In this document: one piece after another, positions 9,986 to 23,748 of the stretch
Layout of the letters: each line of letters begins with the position of its first letter
Numbering within the stretch: position 1 is the first letter of the stretch
Assembly: GCA_016748015.1 (NCBI GenBank)
Contig: JAAOMT010000594.1
Coordinates: forward strand, 278,148 to 308,591
Origin: Geosiphon pyriformis
Lineage: Eukaryota > Glomeromycota > Glomeromycetes > Archaeosporales > Geosiphonaceae
Direction of reading: 5' to 3'
Length of the DNA: 30,444 bases
Made by a program: the position numbers and the translations under genes
The notes under the pieces: model-generated
The model's input: the letters and a program-made list of their open reading frames with translations, nothing else
What the model was told of the DNA's origin: nothing
The model's database searches: none

Positions 9986-12339
9986 TTAATCATCCACCAA
10001 CACGATTCTACCCTCAATGACTGGCGCTACTGTAACCCAATCCTTCATAAATTCTGACCTTGCCTTTGTTGACTCAGATTCAGATACTAAAGAGATTTCT
10101 TCGCCCATCGACATATGTAACGCATCAGATATGTTACGATGTGAGGCGGTTTTCTTGGTGAATTTTTTCCATGTACTTGCCGCTTTTAAAACTGCCTCAC
10201 GTGAACGTTCTTCACATGATTTATTAAATCGCATTGCGTTCACATAATAGAGGCCTATGAAATACCGATGAACCAGGGTCGATAGAATGATTCCATTTTC
10301 ATCATCTATGAGGTATTTGGTTGTTGGCAGTGCAAGAGAACGAAAGCCATCATATCCTGCAGCCATATAAGCACGTGTGGATACCGTATATATTTTTTTC
10401 ATATCAAGCTCTCCGATTATGTTGAGTTTCGAATCATTTTCGGATTCCTCTGCGGCTAAGTATTCATCCATTTCTGGCAAATTCTTATGCCTTGGAAGGC
10501 GCGTTTCCGTCTGCCAGACATTACGCAAACGTTTTCCAGGTTCTGCTTCTGGATTATAGGCGATTTTTAGCCCACTGAAAATTGGAAATCTTCCTTCTTG
10601 CTTTGGAACCATAGAAACACCATTCTCCAATGCATCCCATAATTGCTGGCCAGTGATCATGATAACCACAATAGTATCCTCAAATGGGAATATTTCTAAG
10701 AGGTCACCCATTGTAATCTCCCCGGCTGTATTTGCAATCAAAAAAAGTTTTCACTAGAAAGAAATGCGATGGATCGAATCATAAGGAGAAAGATAACTTT
10801 ACGTGGATATATAGTATCCGATCTTATAGTACCGCCACACATTAATGAGCAATCGATGTTGTGATTGATACATGGGGCATATGCACATAGCATTAAATCG
10901 GCTATAAAATTTCCAAAAGCAGACTCTTGAGTACGAACGATGGTTGATCTGCAATCCCAGGGTGTAGTGGTATACGTTATAGGCCTTGACATTCTGTCCG
11001 AGATTTCTGAAGTCGCCTTAACAATTATCTCGGACATATTAGAATCTTTCAGAATAGCCGAATTAATTTCTTTACGAGTTACTGTTTATTAAATCAAAAG
11101 GGTCAATCCGAGCGTATTTGCCTGTTAAAAGGAAACACATCACCAATCATATTTATCTACCTAATATACTCTTGATGGTTTTATTCTTCCCACCATCCCC
11201 ATCTCGACTCACCACATCCACATGAATATCTAAAAGACTTAATTCCCTGAAATCTGTTCCACTTTTAACCACCCTTACTCCATCATCATCTTCACTTCCA
11301 TCTATTTCATCACGAGTCCAACCTTCTACAACCTGGCATCCTTTCCCAATATAATAAAAATGATCATGCCTTTGGTTTTACGTACAAAACCCAAAAAATC
11401 GAAAATTTATTAGCAATTTATTTCAAAGCAGAGTAGCCTGATGTTGTGAATATATAAATGATGAAAGCATACCCTCCTAGAATTAAATCAATATCATCTT
11501 TACATTTTTTGGCTAATATGATATCGTTTGGAAGCCGAGAGTGCGTGAGTGCAATTACGAGATCGACGGCATACGGACCATTTGGATCACGGAGCATTGT
11601 AGATAACTGTTTTCCAACAGTCACAAAATCAATATATTTTAACGTTGGCGGAAGACTAAAAGTTGTTCGTAACTATCAGCGTTTAGAGTCCCACATTATC
11701 TGACACAGACAAAGCTTGAACTAACCTAGGAATCGTTTCCAACCATTCTCTAATAAATAAATAAATAATCTCAACAATTAAAAGCCTTTAATTCAGAATA
11801 AAGTTGGATCTGACACGCCAAGCAAAATATTTACTTTTCCACTAAGCCAAGAACACCGATTCTAAGCCCACTTTTTTCAAGAATAAACCATTTTTTTCCT
11901 CCGGCTAATGGATCATCAGTCTCAGAATCCACTACATTAGACAAAAGCCATGGAAATTTTGTCTGATGTATCAGTGTGGTCAGGGTAGGCAAACCGAAAT
12001 CAAAATCGTGATTTCCAAAGGATGCCACGTCAATGCCTAATTCGTTTAATGCAGGAATCTTACGATAGAACTTACATTTTAGCGCAAAACATTACACTCA
12101 CATCAAAAAAGAAATAATATTATGATTTTTCAAACCATGTGTTGGCCTTTGCTAATACTGCTCTCGATTGATGGATTGAATGCATCTCCACTAAACAAAA
12201 CACAGCTTGTATCTACTTCATACTGCTTCCGAAAATTTTGCACAGCCGTGGCAAACCTTGCCGCTCCACCTACTGGTTCATGCTTTTGCGCTTGAAGATG
12301 ATAGACATCATTAAAATGAAGAATGTGAATTTCAGGCAT
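9986..12339 (-). CDS. 5'-nucleotidase-family metallophosphatase
   Basis: Seven exons on the minus strand: 12339-12136, 12058-11835, 11749-11726, 11655-11473, 11369-11161, 11081-10803, 10725-9986. All junctions are GT-AG and the joined frame is 620 aa. The N-terminal calcineurin-like phosphoesterase domain shows all metal-binding motifs: HFNDVYH (8-14), SGDAFNPS (50-57), GNHDFDFG (83-90), ALTHSR (186-191) and GGHDH (211-215). The C-terminal 5_nucleotid_C domain shows CGGTIRSD (about 363-370), ITGQQLWDALENGVS and the substrate-stacking GYDGF (about 498-502). The family hydrolyses nucleoside monophosphates or related phosphate esters using two metal ions. There is no signal peptide from the chosen ATG, which directly precedes the first motif as in intracellular relatives. 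An in-frame stretch continues upstream without an ATG, so an extra 5' exon is possible. The exact substrate cannot be told from sequence. Confidence 0.93.
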
Positions 12340-13436
12340 CTTGGCTTCCGATGATTTCAGATTAGTCGATTTTGCGTTGGTAAATCTCAGATGGTGATTA
12401 ACCCACGGAAGTTTAAATGGATCGAGATGAAATAAATACAATTTTCGAACGACGATCCTTCCATACTGGAAGAAAGATAAACAGCTTTTTTAAGAACCTC
12501 AAATCGTTTATGCATCTACACGCGCATATATTTACAGATTTACATCAATGCTAGAGCTCCTTTGATCATGTACAGAAATAGAAATATATATACAAATTAT
12601 CCCACTATAACCTTCATCATTCTTTGTTACGCTAGTGACGATTATGAAAATTGTTGATCACAATTGAGGTGTCAATTGCTAACGAAAGGGAAAAATGTGT
12701 TGCTGCAAAGTACTTATCAAACTCTGCAATTTTCTTTATCAGTCAAACAAGTTATTCAATTTTACTGATTATATGTATTAGATTAATATTGTGTTTTAGG
12801 AATTTATAAAAAGTTCATTATAATTATTATTATTAGTTTTCTCTTGTGAAAGCTCGGAATATCAATTTCACAATCCTAACCGAAATCCCAAGTTACTTTT
12901 AGGTGCCAAGTGCATTTTGCGTCTTACACCTCGTATGCAAAACGTAATTTTAAAATTAAAAAAGAAGTGATAAAGGACAGATTCAAAAGGGAGATAAAAA
13001 AAGACAAGACTGTACAACAACCCATCCAAAAATAATTCGAAATATTGAAAAATCGGAAGAACAGGCAAGAAAGGTGTGAGAACAAAAAAGGATCAAGGTA
13101 ATAATTAAAATTTGAGGAAGAAAGGGGCGGACTGAGAATTGTGGGAATTATTACTATAAGCGTAAATATACCACGAAGAAATAGTTCTTCGACCGAAAGA
13201 GTAAAATCCACCATATAATATGCTGATTAGATTAATATTTTCGACAAGTTGAAAATATTTCTGATAGCTTTTAAAAAAATAATAAAAATACACGAAAATT
13301 GAAATCCTACACTCGCTATACACGTGGCGGTTTTCGTTTCGACAGGAGTTTACTTCTGTTCCTTCGGTTTCATTATTGGGGTTTTCGCTTTTTGTGGATC
13401 CAATCTTTTTCTTTACAATAAATTGGTTAAGGTAAA
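12340..13436. other. Intergenic region between kinase and nucleotidase genes
   Basis: About 1.1 kb lies between the kinase stop and the nucleotidase start; both genes read on the minus strand, so it holds a kinase 3' UTR and a nucleotidase promoter. Several short minus-strand frames at 12868-13440 overlap each other, are of low complexity (F, S, Y, L) and have no motif. I regard them as noise. Confidence 0.6.
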
Positions 13437-15329
<1,893 letters not shown>

Positions 15330-16220
15330 TATTGATTTAAAAGACGTATTTAATATCAGATATAAAATATCCGAAAAATTATGTTTTACGTCTTTGGTTC
15401 TTTTGCAGGAACTAAAGGCACTGCACAAGTATAACTGATAACACTAGAATATTTTTCGTAAAGGCTGTCAAAGTTTTCAAAGACAATGGCTGTAGTCACT
15501 TTTGAGTTCTCAAGGATGTCGGAAATTATCCGGCAGATTTTTGTACTTTCCAATAAAAATTTCCGACACTAAATGTCAAGACTAACAGTGAAAAGATAAG
15601 ATCACAAGAGTGTATTATTATGATAGCAAATAGCAGATAGATTGGTAAAACAACAATAGAATATCTTTTATAGATCACTACTATCGTGGCTTTCCGGCCA
15701 ACTCTTCTCTCAAAAATGGCCTATCGGAAAATTTTTTTCGTAGATTCCATAATTCCAAACTATGAAGACTTGCAGGATATCAATTTAATAAAAGCCGAAA
15801 TTGATCATGTGGCAAGTTAACCAAACCGACCAATCATGCTGCACATCGATCAAACCAAAAATGCATTGTACAGAAACGGATTGTAACCAGTTACACAATA
15901 ATCAACCTATATATTTATTTCCCACAAGAGTTCGCGATTTTTGACTGCTTGTCAAGACAGCTCTTCTCTCGCGCGAGGATAATGAAAATATTGGCAATAA
16001 ATTAAGCTTAAGCGAAAGCAAAGCATATGTTCGACACAATTTCTTACTGTAATTATTATTACACCTTGCAAGAAAATCTGCATATTTTGACTTTTGTGCT
16101 AAATTGCAACAATTCCTCGCTAGACTATAGTTATGACAAATTGGAAAACTTTGAAAAATAATTTTTTTAAAATCAAAACACAGCTATAGCTATAAAGACC
16201 AAGTCAGCTTTTAGATAAAC
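15330..16220. promoter_or_regulatory. Divergent intergenic region (kinase and mitochondrial-protein promoters)
   Basis: About 890 bases separate the start codons of the kinase (minus) and the 209-aa protein (plus), so both promoters should lie here. A TATAAAG at 16191-16197 is only 24 bases before the plus-strand ATG, which is too close for an ordinary TATA element unless the leader is nearly absent. I see no coding frame or RNA gene. Confidence 0.5.
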
Positions 16221-16850
16221 ATGCAATTATCGCGTTTTTCAAAATTCATCCATACTCCCCAGCTCTTTTCAACTTGTCGCAATTTCCATTTTGATCACTC
16301 TTTTTCCCTTTTATCTGTTAAATCTCTTTCCAGAAATCTTCCTTCCTCCTCCCCTTTACTTTCACTCGTTCAAAAAGCTCACCTTGCCTTCTACTCAACA
16401 CCAACCACTACTCGAGGTGTTCCTACAGTTTACGAAGTTGATAAGGATTATTGGTCATTGAAAACTACCATTGATGACATCCGCGCTAAGTATGGTCTAA
16501 TGGGAGGAAACCATATTAAAGATCCTAACCTCGATCAACATTCAGATCTTGAACTTGAAGTTGACTTAACAGCCGCAGATGTGGAAAAATTAGGACAAAT
16601 TCAATCGTTGCTACAAAATGCAGCGCTTGACTTGGAGCGTTTGATGTCTTCAGTCCTTGGACCTGATGGTAAGCCCAAGAAACAAATTTGGTTAACCGAG
16701 GATGATGATGTATCGGGTCATGCTGTGGATGCCATCAAGAGCTTTCATGAGAATCGTGTCGCAGGCGATGTTGATTTGCACGCATATAATTTGGAGGAGA
16801 TTAAGGAAGAGAAGCCGGTTGGTTATCAAGACTTTTTTGGGAAAAAATAA
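16221..16850 (+). CDS. Uncharacterised protein with a likely mitochondrial presequence
   Basis: A single intron-less frame of 209 aa starts at the first ATG. Residues 1-60 are rich in Ser, Phe, Leu, Arg and His, with basic residues and almost no acidic ones (one Asp), ending in LAFYSTP: a typical mitochondrial targeting sequence. The mature part is acidic and soluble, with DYWSLKTTIDDIRAKYGLMGG, a leucine-containing helix DVEKLGQIQSLLQNAALDLERL, a Pro/Lys turn GPDGKPKKQIW, and a C-terminus ending GYQDFFGKK. I see no transmembrane segment, Cys motif or catalytic signature. I do not recognise the family. A structural or assembly role in the matrix is possible but unsupported. It converges with the Rsc1/2-like gene about 550 bases downstream. 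Confidence 0.85.
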   Translation: MQLSRFSKFIHTPQLFSTCRNFHFDHSFSLLSVKSLSRNLPSSSPLLSLVQKAHLAFYSTPTTTRGVPTVYEVDKDYWSLKTTIDDIRAKYGLMGGNHIKDPNLDQHSDLELEVDLTAADVEKLGQIQSLLQNAALDLERLMSSVLGPDGKPKKQIWLTEDDDVSGHAVDAIKSFHENRVAGDVDLHAYNLEEIKEEKPVGYQDFFGKK

Positions 16851-17398
16851 GATCTGCTATCAGAAAATTTAAAATCAGTGTATTTAATCCGATATCAAAA
16901 TTTGGAATTGAATTTCATAATTGCTTGGGGTAAATTTCGTTGTTGGGTAGCTTATTATTCAAAGCATTAATATTCATTGGAATAGTGTGAATGGATCTAA
17001 TAAGATGCATAATACTTGAAAATTGAAAATCTCGGTGAAATTTAATTATTTACAAATGAGATTTTGGTCTTGTAAATGAACCTGAAGATTCAATTCAACT
17101 GAAGATTCTCAAAATTGCAACATTAAAACATTATATGAAGTTTGACCTTTTTTCATTACTCATTGGGAACAATCTCAAATGTATGTCAAATCGCATGGAA
17201 AATAGTTATGAAAAATTTTATTAACCATTAAAGATAAAAATTCATTTTTACATTTTTAATGGCATATCAGTAATATTTCCGAAACTTTTTCAAGTTTGCT
17301 ATTACAATCTGGAATTTACTAAACGTAGCAAATAATATCTAAATTATTATTGTCCTGGGGATAGTGTTCATTGTAGCAAGGGGAAATTCATCTAATTT
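16851..17398. other. Convergent intergenic region
   Basis: This lies between the stops of the plus-strand 209-aa gene and the minus-strand Rsc1/2-like gene, so it contains both 3' UTRs. I see no gene or clear terminator signal. Confidence 0.6.
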
Positions 17399-20300
17399 TC
17401 ATTCGCCATGTTTGGTGATAAATATATAATATCGCTCTGTTTGCCCCTCACCCAATGTTGGAACTACTCCATTGCCACCAGGTTTCTCATTCACATTAGC
17501 GGCTGAATAATCATTTGTTATCAAGGGAGCAGACACCCAAATGTCAATATTATTTACTCCTGGACTCAATTGGGTTGTAAAAGTGAGGTGGCTGATAGAG
17601 GGTGCATTCGGAAACGACATTTTTCCCATGTTGCTTACTTTCAGTCCATCATGATAAACATAAAGAGCGACGGCCTTTGGAACAGGTAGTAATAAATTCG
17701 AAGCAAGTATTGGAATTAACGTGACATGACTCGCCGTTGACCCCAATGTGATACTATGAGCATTATGCTTGGTATCCAAAGACATTGCGAATGATTGGTC
17801 ACTCGCCTCAACACCAATTCCTTGGAGCAATGGTAAGCCTGATAATGAATTCATTTAGTTTCCCCGCCAAAACCTATCAATGATTACAAGTAATTGACTT
17901 CCACTAACTTCGTTTAGAATCCAGAGAAGAAGCATCGTATACCCGAGAAATCTGAATAGGGAGATTTGTTTGTGAAAGCATAGGTGTCACATTCCTTTCT
18001 ATAGCACTATTATCATTGCGTTGCTGGATAATAATATATGAATTAGAAGTGCTTGCTTTCGATAAGGGTTTGCTTAAAGCCAGTTCATTTAATTCAATAT
18101 CAGGATGAGATTTGTTATCAAAAGCTATTTCGCTTTCAGATCCATTGTCAGAGTACACTTCTTCTCTTGAGCGCTTTCTTTCATTTGGCAAGCTTGCAGT
18201 CTCTTCATCATTTATAGTTGAGTTGTTGGGTGAAATCACATTTTCAATAGATCCACCGGAATTGATATCCTCTTTCATAGAGTTATGTACTGGTGTCTTT
18301 GAAGGTATTTGATCAACCAATTTGACTCTTAAACGGGGCGACTGACTGGTCTTTCTTTCTACATCATGTGCTTCTTTAACACGAATCTTAATTTTCCCAG
18401 TGTCGCTGGATTTTTGGGAGCTGATAAGGCTTGTTTGCTTACTTATTGGAGGAGGTAGCTTTATTTCCGCCGTTCCTGGGGAGGGTGAAAAATTAGGTGC
18501 TGGTATACGAATTTTGTGAGAAACTGGTGCCTCGATTAATTCAATTGGTACTGGGAGATACTGAGCGTATGCAGAAACCGCGGATTTTGCTTCATGATTT
18601 CTTGCAAGAGACCTTGGTGCGTCCAAAGGAATAATTCTCACAGGGTTGACCGTATGAACAGAAAGAGTATTACTCCAATCACTGATTGGCTTAAAAAATT
18701 TGGAGGCAACTGCATATGAAGATTCACATACAAAGACATCCTTATCATCGAATCCTTCAGGATAACCTAAATAAAATGGGAATGATATATTAATGAAAAA
18801 ACATGCTCAGATCCAATCCACCATTAAAAACCATCTCATTACCATGAATATAATCTTCGATATGCATGACAAGACATTTTCCGATAATGTCCATCAGCAT
18901 ATGCTCCTCAATAACTGATGTTTTAAAGACTTCTTTTTCAAAGAATCTCAAACATAGATCATGTTCAGTCTGAAACACAATAACAGTAATCGATAGAAAT
19001 CTTGCAATAATCAATTGAAAACCAAGGCTTGAACAAATAATAGAGCTCTTACCTGGTCAGGTCGAAAAAACATAGAGCCCGCAAACCTTTTTTGCAATCT
19101 ATATATGTATGTGTTTTGTATAATTGGTGTTGCTGAAATTTTTCACAAGCTTAAAATCTTTAAAAGGCTTACTTTGAGTTCATGAATAACCTTTCAATGA
19201 CAATGATGTTGTGACTTGAACTATTAGGATCTGGTACATATACAAAATCACCTGATGGTATAAAAAAGAGCTAATTTTATTATTAAGAGCTAAATATGAA
19301 TGATGAAGAGGTATGGGACAGGTTTGTAAATATACCTATTCCATATGTAACCGACTGATATTCTAATGTCAAAATCGGTCTTCTTGTCTGCCATAGAAAT
19401 ATTTTAGCAACAACTATTACATGAAAGTTTCAATTATGAAATTATGAAATTCTTTAACCTCTGGTGATGAAATCCGAGTATTTGGCATTGGAGTATTTTT
19501 GTTGTATTGTGGGGTTGAAGGTGTCGAGACTAAATCGAACCCACATGCTTTAAAAAGTGATCTTTTGTTGTTGTTATACAATTTCTGGAAAAGTTCAAAA
19601 AATTGTATGAAGTGGTTATAGAAGAGAAAAGAAAATATTCATACAAAAAAACGTTATTTCAGCACCCGCCTGTAATAATCTGGCATCTTTAAAAATGCGC
19701 GACCCATCTTCATTAAAATACATGGCATTTTCAAAAATGAATTGAAAATCTCGATCGAAATCATGAATTGACGTATATCCTTTTGTAATTTTGCGCTAAA
19801 TAAATTTAAGTTAATACAATGAGATTCAGAGGTTGATAATATTGTTGTAAAACTCGAATGCTCAAATTTTACTAACCAGTATAATGTTGAAAGAAATTGG
19901 GTTTTCAATGGCCTGGTAGTATTCCGGATATTGCTCTTTGGAAGGTAGATCCATGAACAATTCGGAATATAGCCGACCACTAAATAATGGGATTATTATT
20001 TCGGCTATGACCTAATGCAAACCCCATTTCTGATTCTATTGCAATTACCTGCTATCACGATGATCGACAAGCAGCTGCCATAAATCTTTCATTAAATGAT
20101 TGACTTCAGGATTGAGCTGTTCCGTCATAGACTGATCTTGATGGAAATTTTGCTTTTCAAGAATTGCAATGTTTATTGGAAAATTTTGCTTGACGGAAAT
20201 GAATGAACCTTTCAGAATTGATTCTTTTACCAGCTGTGCTTGAGGCATTGGAATAGACTGAATGTAATCCACAGATTTTCCTACAGCTGTTTCCTGATTT

Positions 20301-22554
20301 TCTTCATTGTAATCCGTAATACCCTCACGAATTTTTTTTGTAGTTCGTGTCTTGAGGAGGTATGATAATAAATTTGTCTTTATCTGTCCTATAATGCTTG
20401 TTATTTGCGAAAGTTTCTCACCTCTGTTAAAATACCATTCCATTCAAGGCTTTCGGGATCAGGAACAAGATCAAAAGGTGTTTGCCCATGGACATTTTTA
20501 ACATTTGGATCTGCGTCATATTCTTCTACTAAAAGACGAGCGGCTATATGATCTCCTGAGAAATATAAGGGTTCAGAGTAAATTTAACCAATAGACGACT
20601 AATAAACAAAGAAATAGGCCAGTTATTACCTGCGAAAGCTGCCCATGCTAAAGGGGTTCCAGCATACCACGTATCTTTTAATTCTACGTTGGCTCCTCGT
20701 TCCATCAGTACTTTGATTATTTCGATATCTCCATGATAAGCCGCACTGTGTAATGGGCTCCACGTAAAGTCATTTTCAAAAAGATGAACTGGCCATAACA
20801 AATTAACATCAAAATGTTCATTCTTCGAAAAAAACTTTTCTATAGCGCGAGAATTGTTTTTGGCTATCAATTTGAACAGCTTAGCAGCTTCTGGGATTTT
20901 AAAGATTTAAATCAAGTTAAATTTAATGAAATTAAAGCTCTGTTCTGAGCATTCCTCAAGTTTATCCAACCTTCTTTAGTAGACTGAGACTTTCTATTTT
21001 CAAAATTAAGCCGAGTGAATCTTCTTTGTTTAATAGGGCTTAAATCCTCCTTGAATTCCTCCCGAGGTATGTCAAGTATTTTGGGGTTGCTTGCTTTTTC
21101 CAACATAGAGTTTTGTGCTCCTGTGGAAACACGCTTCCCCCTAAATGAAATTTTTGAAAAGCTTAGCTCTTTCTTTAAAGATTCTTTTTTCGAAGAAACC
21201 ACATTTATTGATCTCAAGAGATCTTCTTCTGAGGAAGGAGAGGAAGAGGTGGAATTATGTTGTACTTCAGAAGTCTTTTTGGACTTAATTGACTGTAGTG
21301 GTGAAAAAATAGATTTGGTTGATTCGTTTTGAGATGATGTTTTGGGTGATATGGCTGCAATGTTTGGTGCAAGCTCTTCAACTACAGAGTTACGCTTCGA
21401 TCTTGATCCTTGCTTGGATGAGAAATTTGGATGTTTTAAATTTGATTCTCGTTGAAGTGACTCCTGCTGAGATCTTAAGTCCCTTTGCGATTTTTTTAGT
21501 TCATCAGTATTTAAAGAGGTTTCTTCTTTCGGTAGATGTCTTTTCAGGCGACCTGTTTCATCATGTACGGGAACTAATAGGCGTTTCGAATCTGATCCTC
21601 GTTTTTTGGTGGAAAATTCTTTCGAAGCTAACTCATCGTTACTTTTGTTAATTGAGTCAATATCTCCTTCATTCGATATTGCTTTTGGATTTACGGGGAC
21701 AACATGTTTGGATTTGAGGGCTATTTTAGATTTTGAAAGAGTTGATACTTTGGTTTTGGGGCGGTCGCTTTTTTGAGAAGAAATCAAGGCAGCAACTTTT
21801 TGAACAAGGAGTTTCTATTGGATTGACGACTAATGTAAGCTGTAGTTTCGAGAGAATTTTGCACATGAGAATAAATTCATACTTGAAGATAAACGGCATC
21901 ATCATATACGAGTGATCCAGGTAGATTATATTTTTTCGCATTTATGAACATTGTATCAAAATCATCCTTGAATTGTTCAATAGTTTTATATTCTCTCTTC
22001 TCAACCTTTTGCTAACAAACCAAATTGATTAAATATTTAATGAAATTTGAGGGCTCAAAGTTATGATCTTTTCAAGAATTACTCACTTGTATGGTAGCTA
22101 ATGAGATTGGCTCTTTAATGAGTGCATAATAATCCGGATATTGCTTTTTCGAAGGAAGCTTTTCAAAAATTTCGGAAATTACACGGCCGCTTTTAAAATT
22201 GCAAGTAATTTAACTGTATCTTAATAACATAAGAAAAATGAACACGAAGTAAAAAAAATCTATATACTTTTCAGTTTTTTCCTTTCTGATTTCCTGAAGA
22301 AAATTCAGAAATTTTGTTTGAACAGTTAAAAGACCCTGCTGAAATTTTTCTTTTCCAAGCTGTTCCTCATCCTTTCAGAAAAATAGAAAACGAGAATTTG
22401 ATTGAAATGTCTTATGTCTTGAATTCTAGCAATAATTCAAAAGTTTGAGTTACAAGAGTCAAACTCTAATCACCTGAGTTGAATTAAGGCGGGTTTTTTT
22501 CCGCCCAATTGAAGATTCATCGTCAAGAGGAGCCTTTCGCCGAACAAAAGCCAT
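17399..22554 (-). CDS. Rsc1/Rsc2-like chromatin-remodelling subunit: bromodomain, ankyrin, bromodomain, BAH
   Basis: Seventeen exons on the minus strand: 22554-22474, 22371-22268, 22189-22087, 22011-21883, 21814-20971, 20890-20630, 20555-20422, 20383-20049, 19979-19877, 19795-19670, 19584-19459, 19387-19336, 19251-19173, 19098-19053, 18969-18843, 18766-17909, 17838-17399; the joined frame is 1315 aa. Domains: bromodomain 1 (about 30-139; LPSKKQYPDYY, acetyl-lysine Asn in AKKYNLPGS); a Lys/Ser-rich disordered linker (140-420); ankyrin repeats (about 421-545; WSPLHSAAYHGDIEIIKVLM, GTPLAWAAFAG); bromodomain 2 (about 630-740; LPSKEQYPEYY, ENAMYFNEDGS); BAH domain (about 785-910; GDFVYVPD, SMFFRPDQ); a low-complexity stretch; and a C-terminal domain (1170-1315; LSPGVNNIDIWVSAPL) as in fungal Rsc1/Rsc2. 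These proteins belong to the RSC nucleosome remodeller and read acetylated chromatin. Sixteen introns join in phase; the one after 19670 needs a GC donor. The ankyrin block is not part of yeast Rsc1/2. Confidence 0.92.
19585..19669 (-). other. Inferred GC-AG intron in the Rsc1/2-like gene
   Basis: The exon must end in CAG at 19670 to stay in phase with the next exon at 19584 (KLYNNNK). The intron then begins GCGGGT and ends TTTTCCAG. The only nearby GT (GTGCTG, two bases further) leads to an early stop. GC-AG introns are a known minority class in fungi. Confidence 0.55.
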
Positions 22555-23499
22555 GTTAGCTCACGAATGCTCCGTTTGTTTTTAAAAGTTTGTTTTCTTC
22601 GTCATTGATAAAAATACCATATCAGATATCTTTGATCTGTTATCAGATAAGAGATGCGACAAGATTTTTGTTTGTAAAAAAATATAATTTTAATGGAAAA
22701 TAAAAAAAGGTTTAACTATTTAATTATGAATGTAAAAATATCATTTATTTATAATACATATACATATACATGTTTAAATAACATATGTAACTAACCACTT
22801 GAGCCATTATTATTTACAACTATAAAAATTTTTTAAATGTGTTATAATTCCATTAAAGTTATTTTTAACCATAAAAATATTAAATGTTGCATACTATCTT
22901 AAAAATTTGTGTAATTGCACTTTTAAGTATTTTAATACAATTCAAAAAAATTTAATTATTAGTAAAACAGTTAACAATTTTTACAAGTATTGATTTTTTT
23001 AATACCAAATTTTATTATAAAAAATACTTTTTTTATACAATTTAATTAAAATATTAAAATAATTTAAAAATTAGAAATAAGATTATATAATAAAACCAAT
23101 TATTTTTAAGTTAAATAAATATAATTTGAAAAATAATAATGAATATTAAGAATATAATATATAAAAAATAAAACAAATAAAAAAACTTATTATTAATTAT
23201 AAAATTATAATAAAAATTTAACTTAATATAAATTTAATATTTTTTTAAATTTATAAAAATACTATATATATAATTAAATTATATTAAATTTATATTAATA
23301 ATATTTTAAAATATTAATTATTATATATATTAAATTAATTAATTTAGTTTAAACTTATTTAATATATTATTTTTTAAAAACTAATAATTTAAATAATTAA
23401 ATTAAATTAATTAAATTTAAATATTAATTATAATTAATATTAATAAAAAACTTTTTGTCTTCTTAATTTTATAACTATAATTAAAGCAAAGAATAAAAA
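22555..23499. other. Promoter region grading into AT-rich spacer
   Basis: The first few hundred bases presumably hold the Rsc1/2-like promoter. Beyond about 22680 the sequence is extremely AT-rich, with TATA, TTAA and AATT strings. I see no gene or defined repeat unit. Confidence 0.55.
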
Positions 23500-23748
23500 A
23501 GTTATGTTTGATATTTTTTTTAAAATATCTAATAAAATTTCAATTAAAGAAGTTTTTTCTGTTATAAAAGCAGTTAAACAAAATGTTTTAAAATTTTTTT
23601 TTTAAATAATAGTAGTAAAAAATTGCTTTTGGTGATTATTAAAACATTTTTTTTATCTTTGGCTGATTTTTTATTAGTTAAAATTTTCTGGTCACAATAA
23701 GAACAAAAAAATTATTAAGGAAATAGCTTTTCTTTTATTTTTTTCCTT

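Noticed and set aside
16191-16197. TATAAAG as TATA box of the 209-aa gene
   Set aside because: It lies only 24 bases before the ATG, leaving no leader; the site may be fortuitous in AT-rich DNA.
21015-21651. Two long plus-strand frames
   Set aside because: They are shadows of the Ser/Lys-rich linker exon of the Rsc1/2-like gene.
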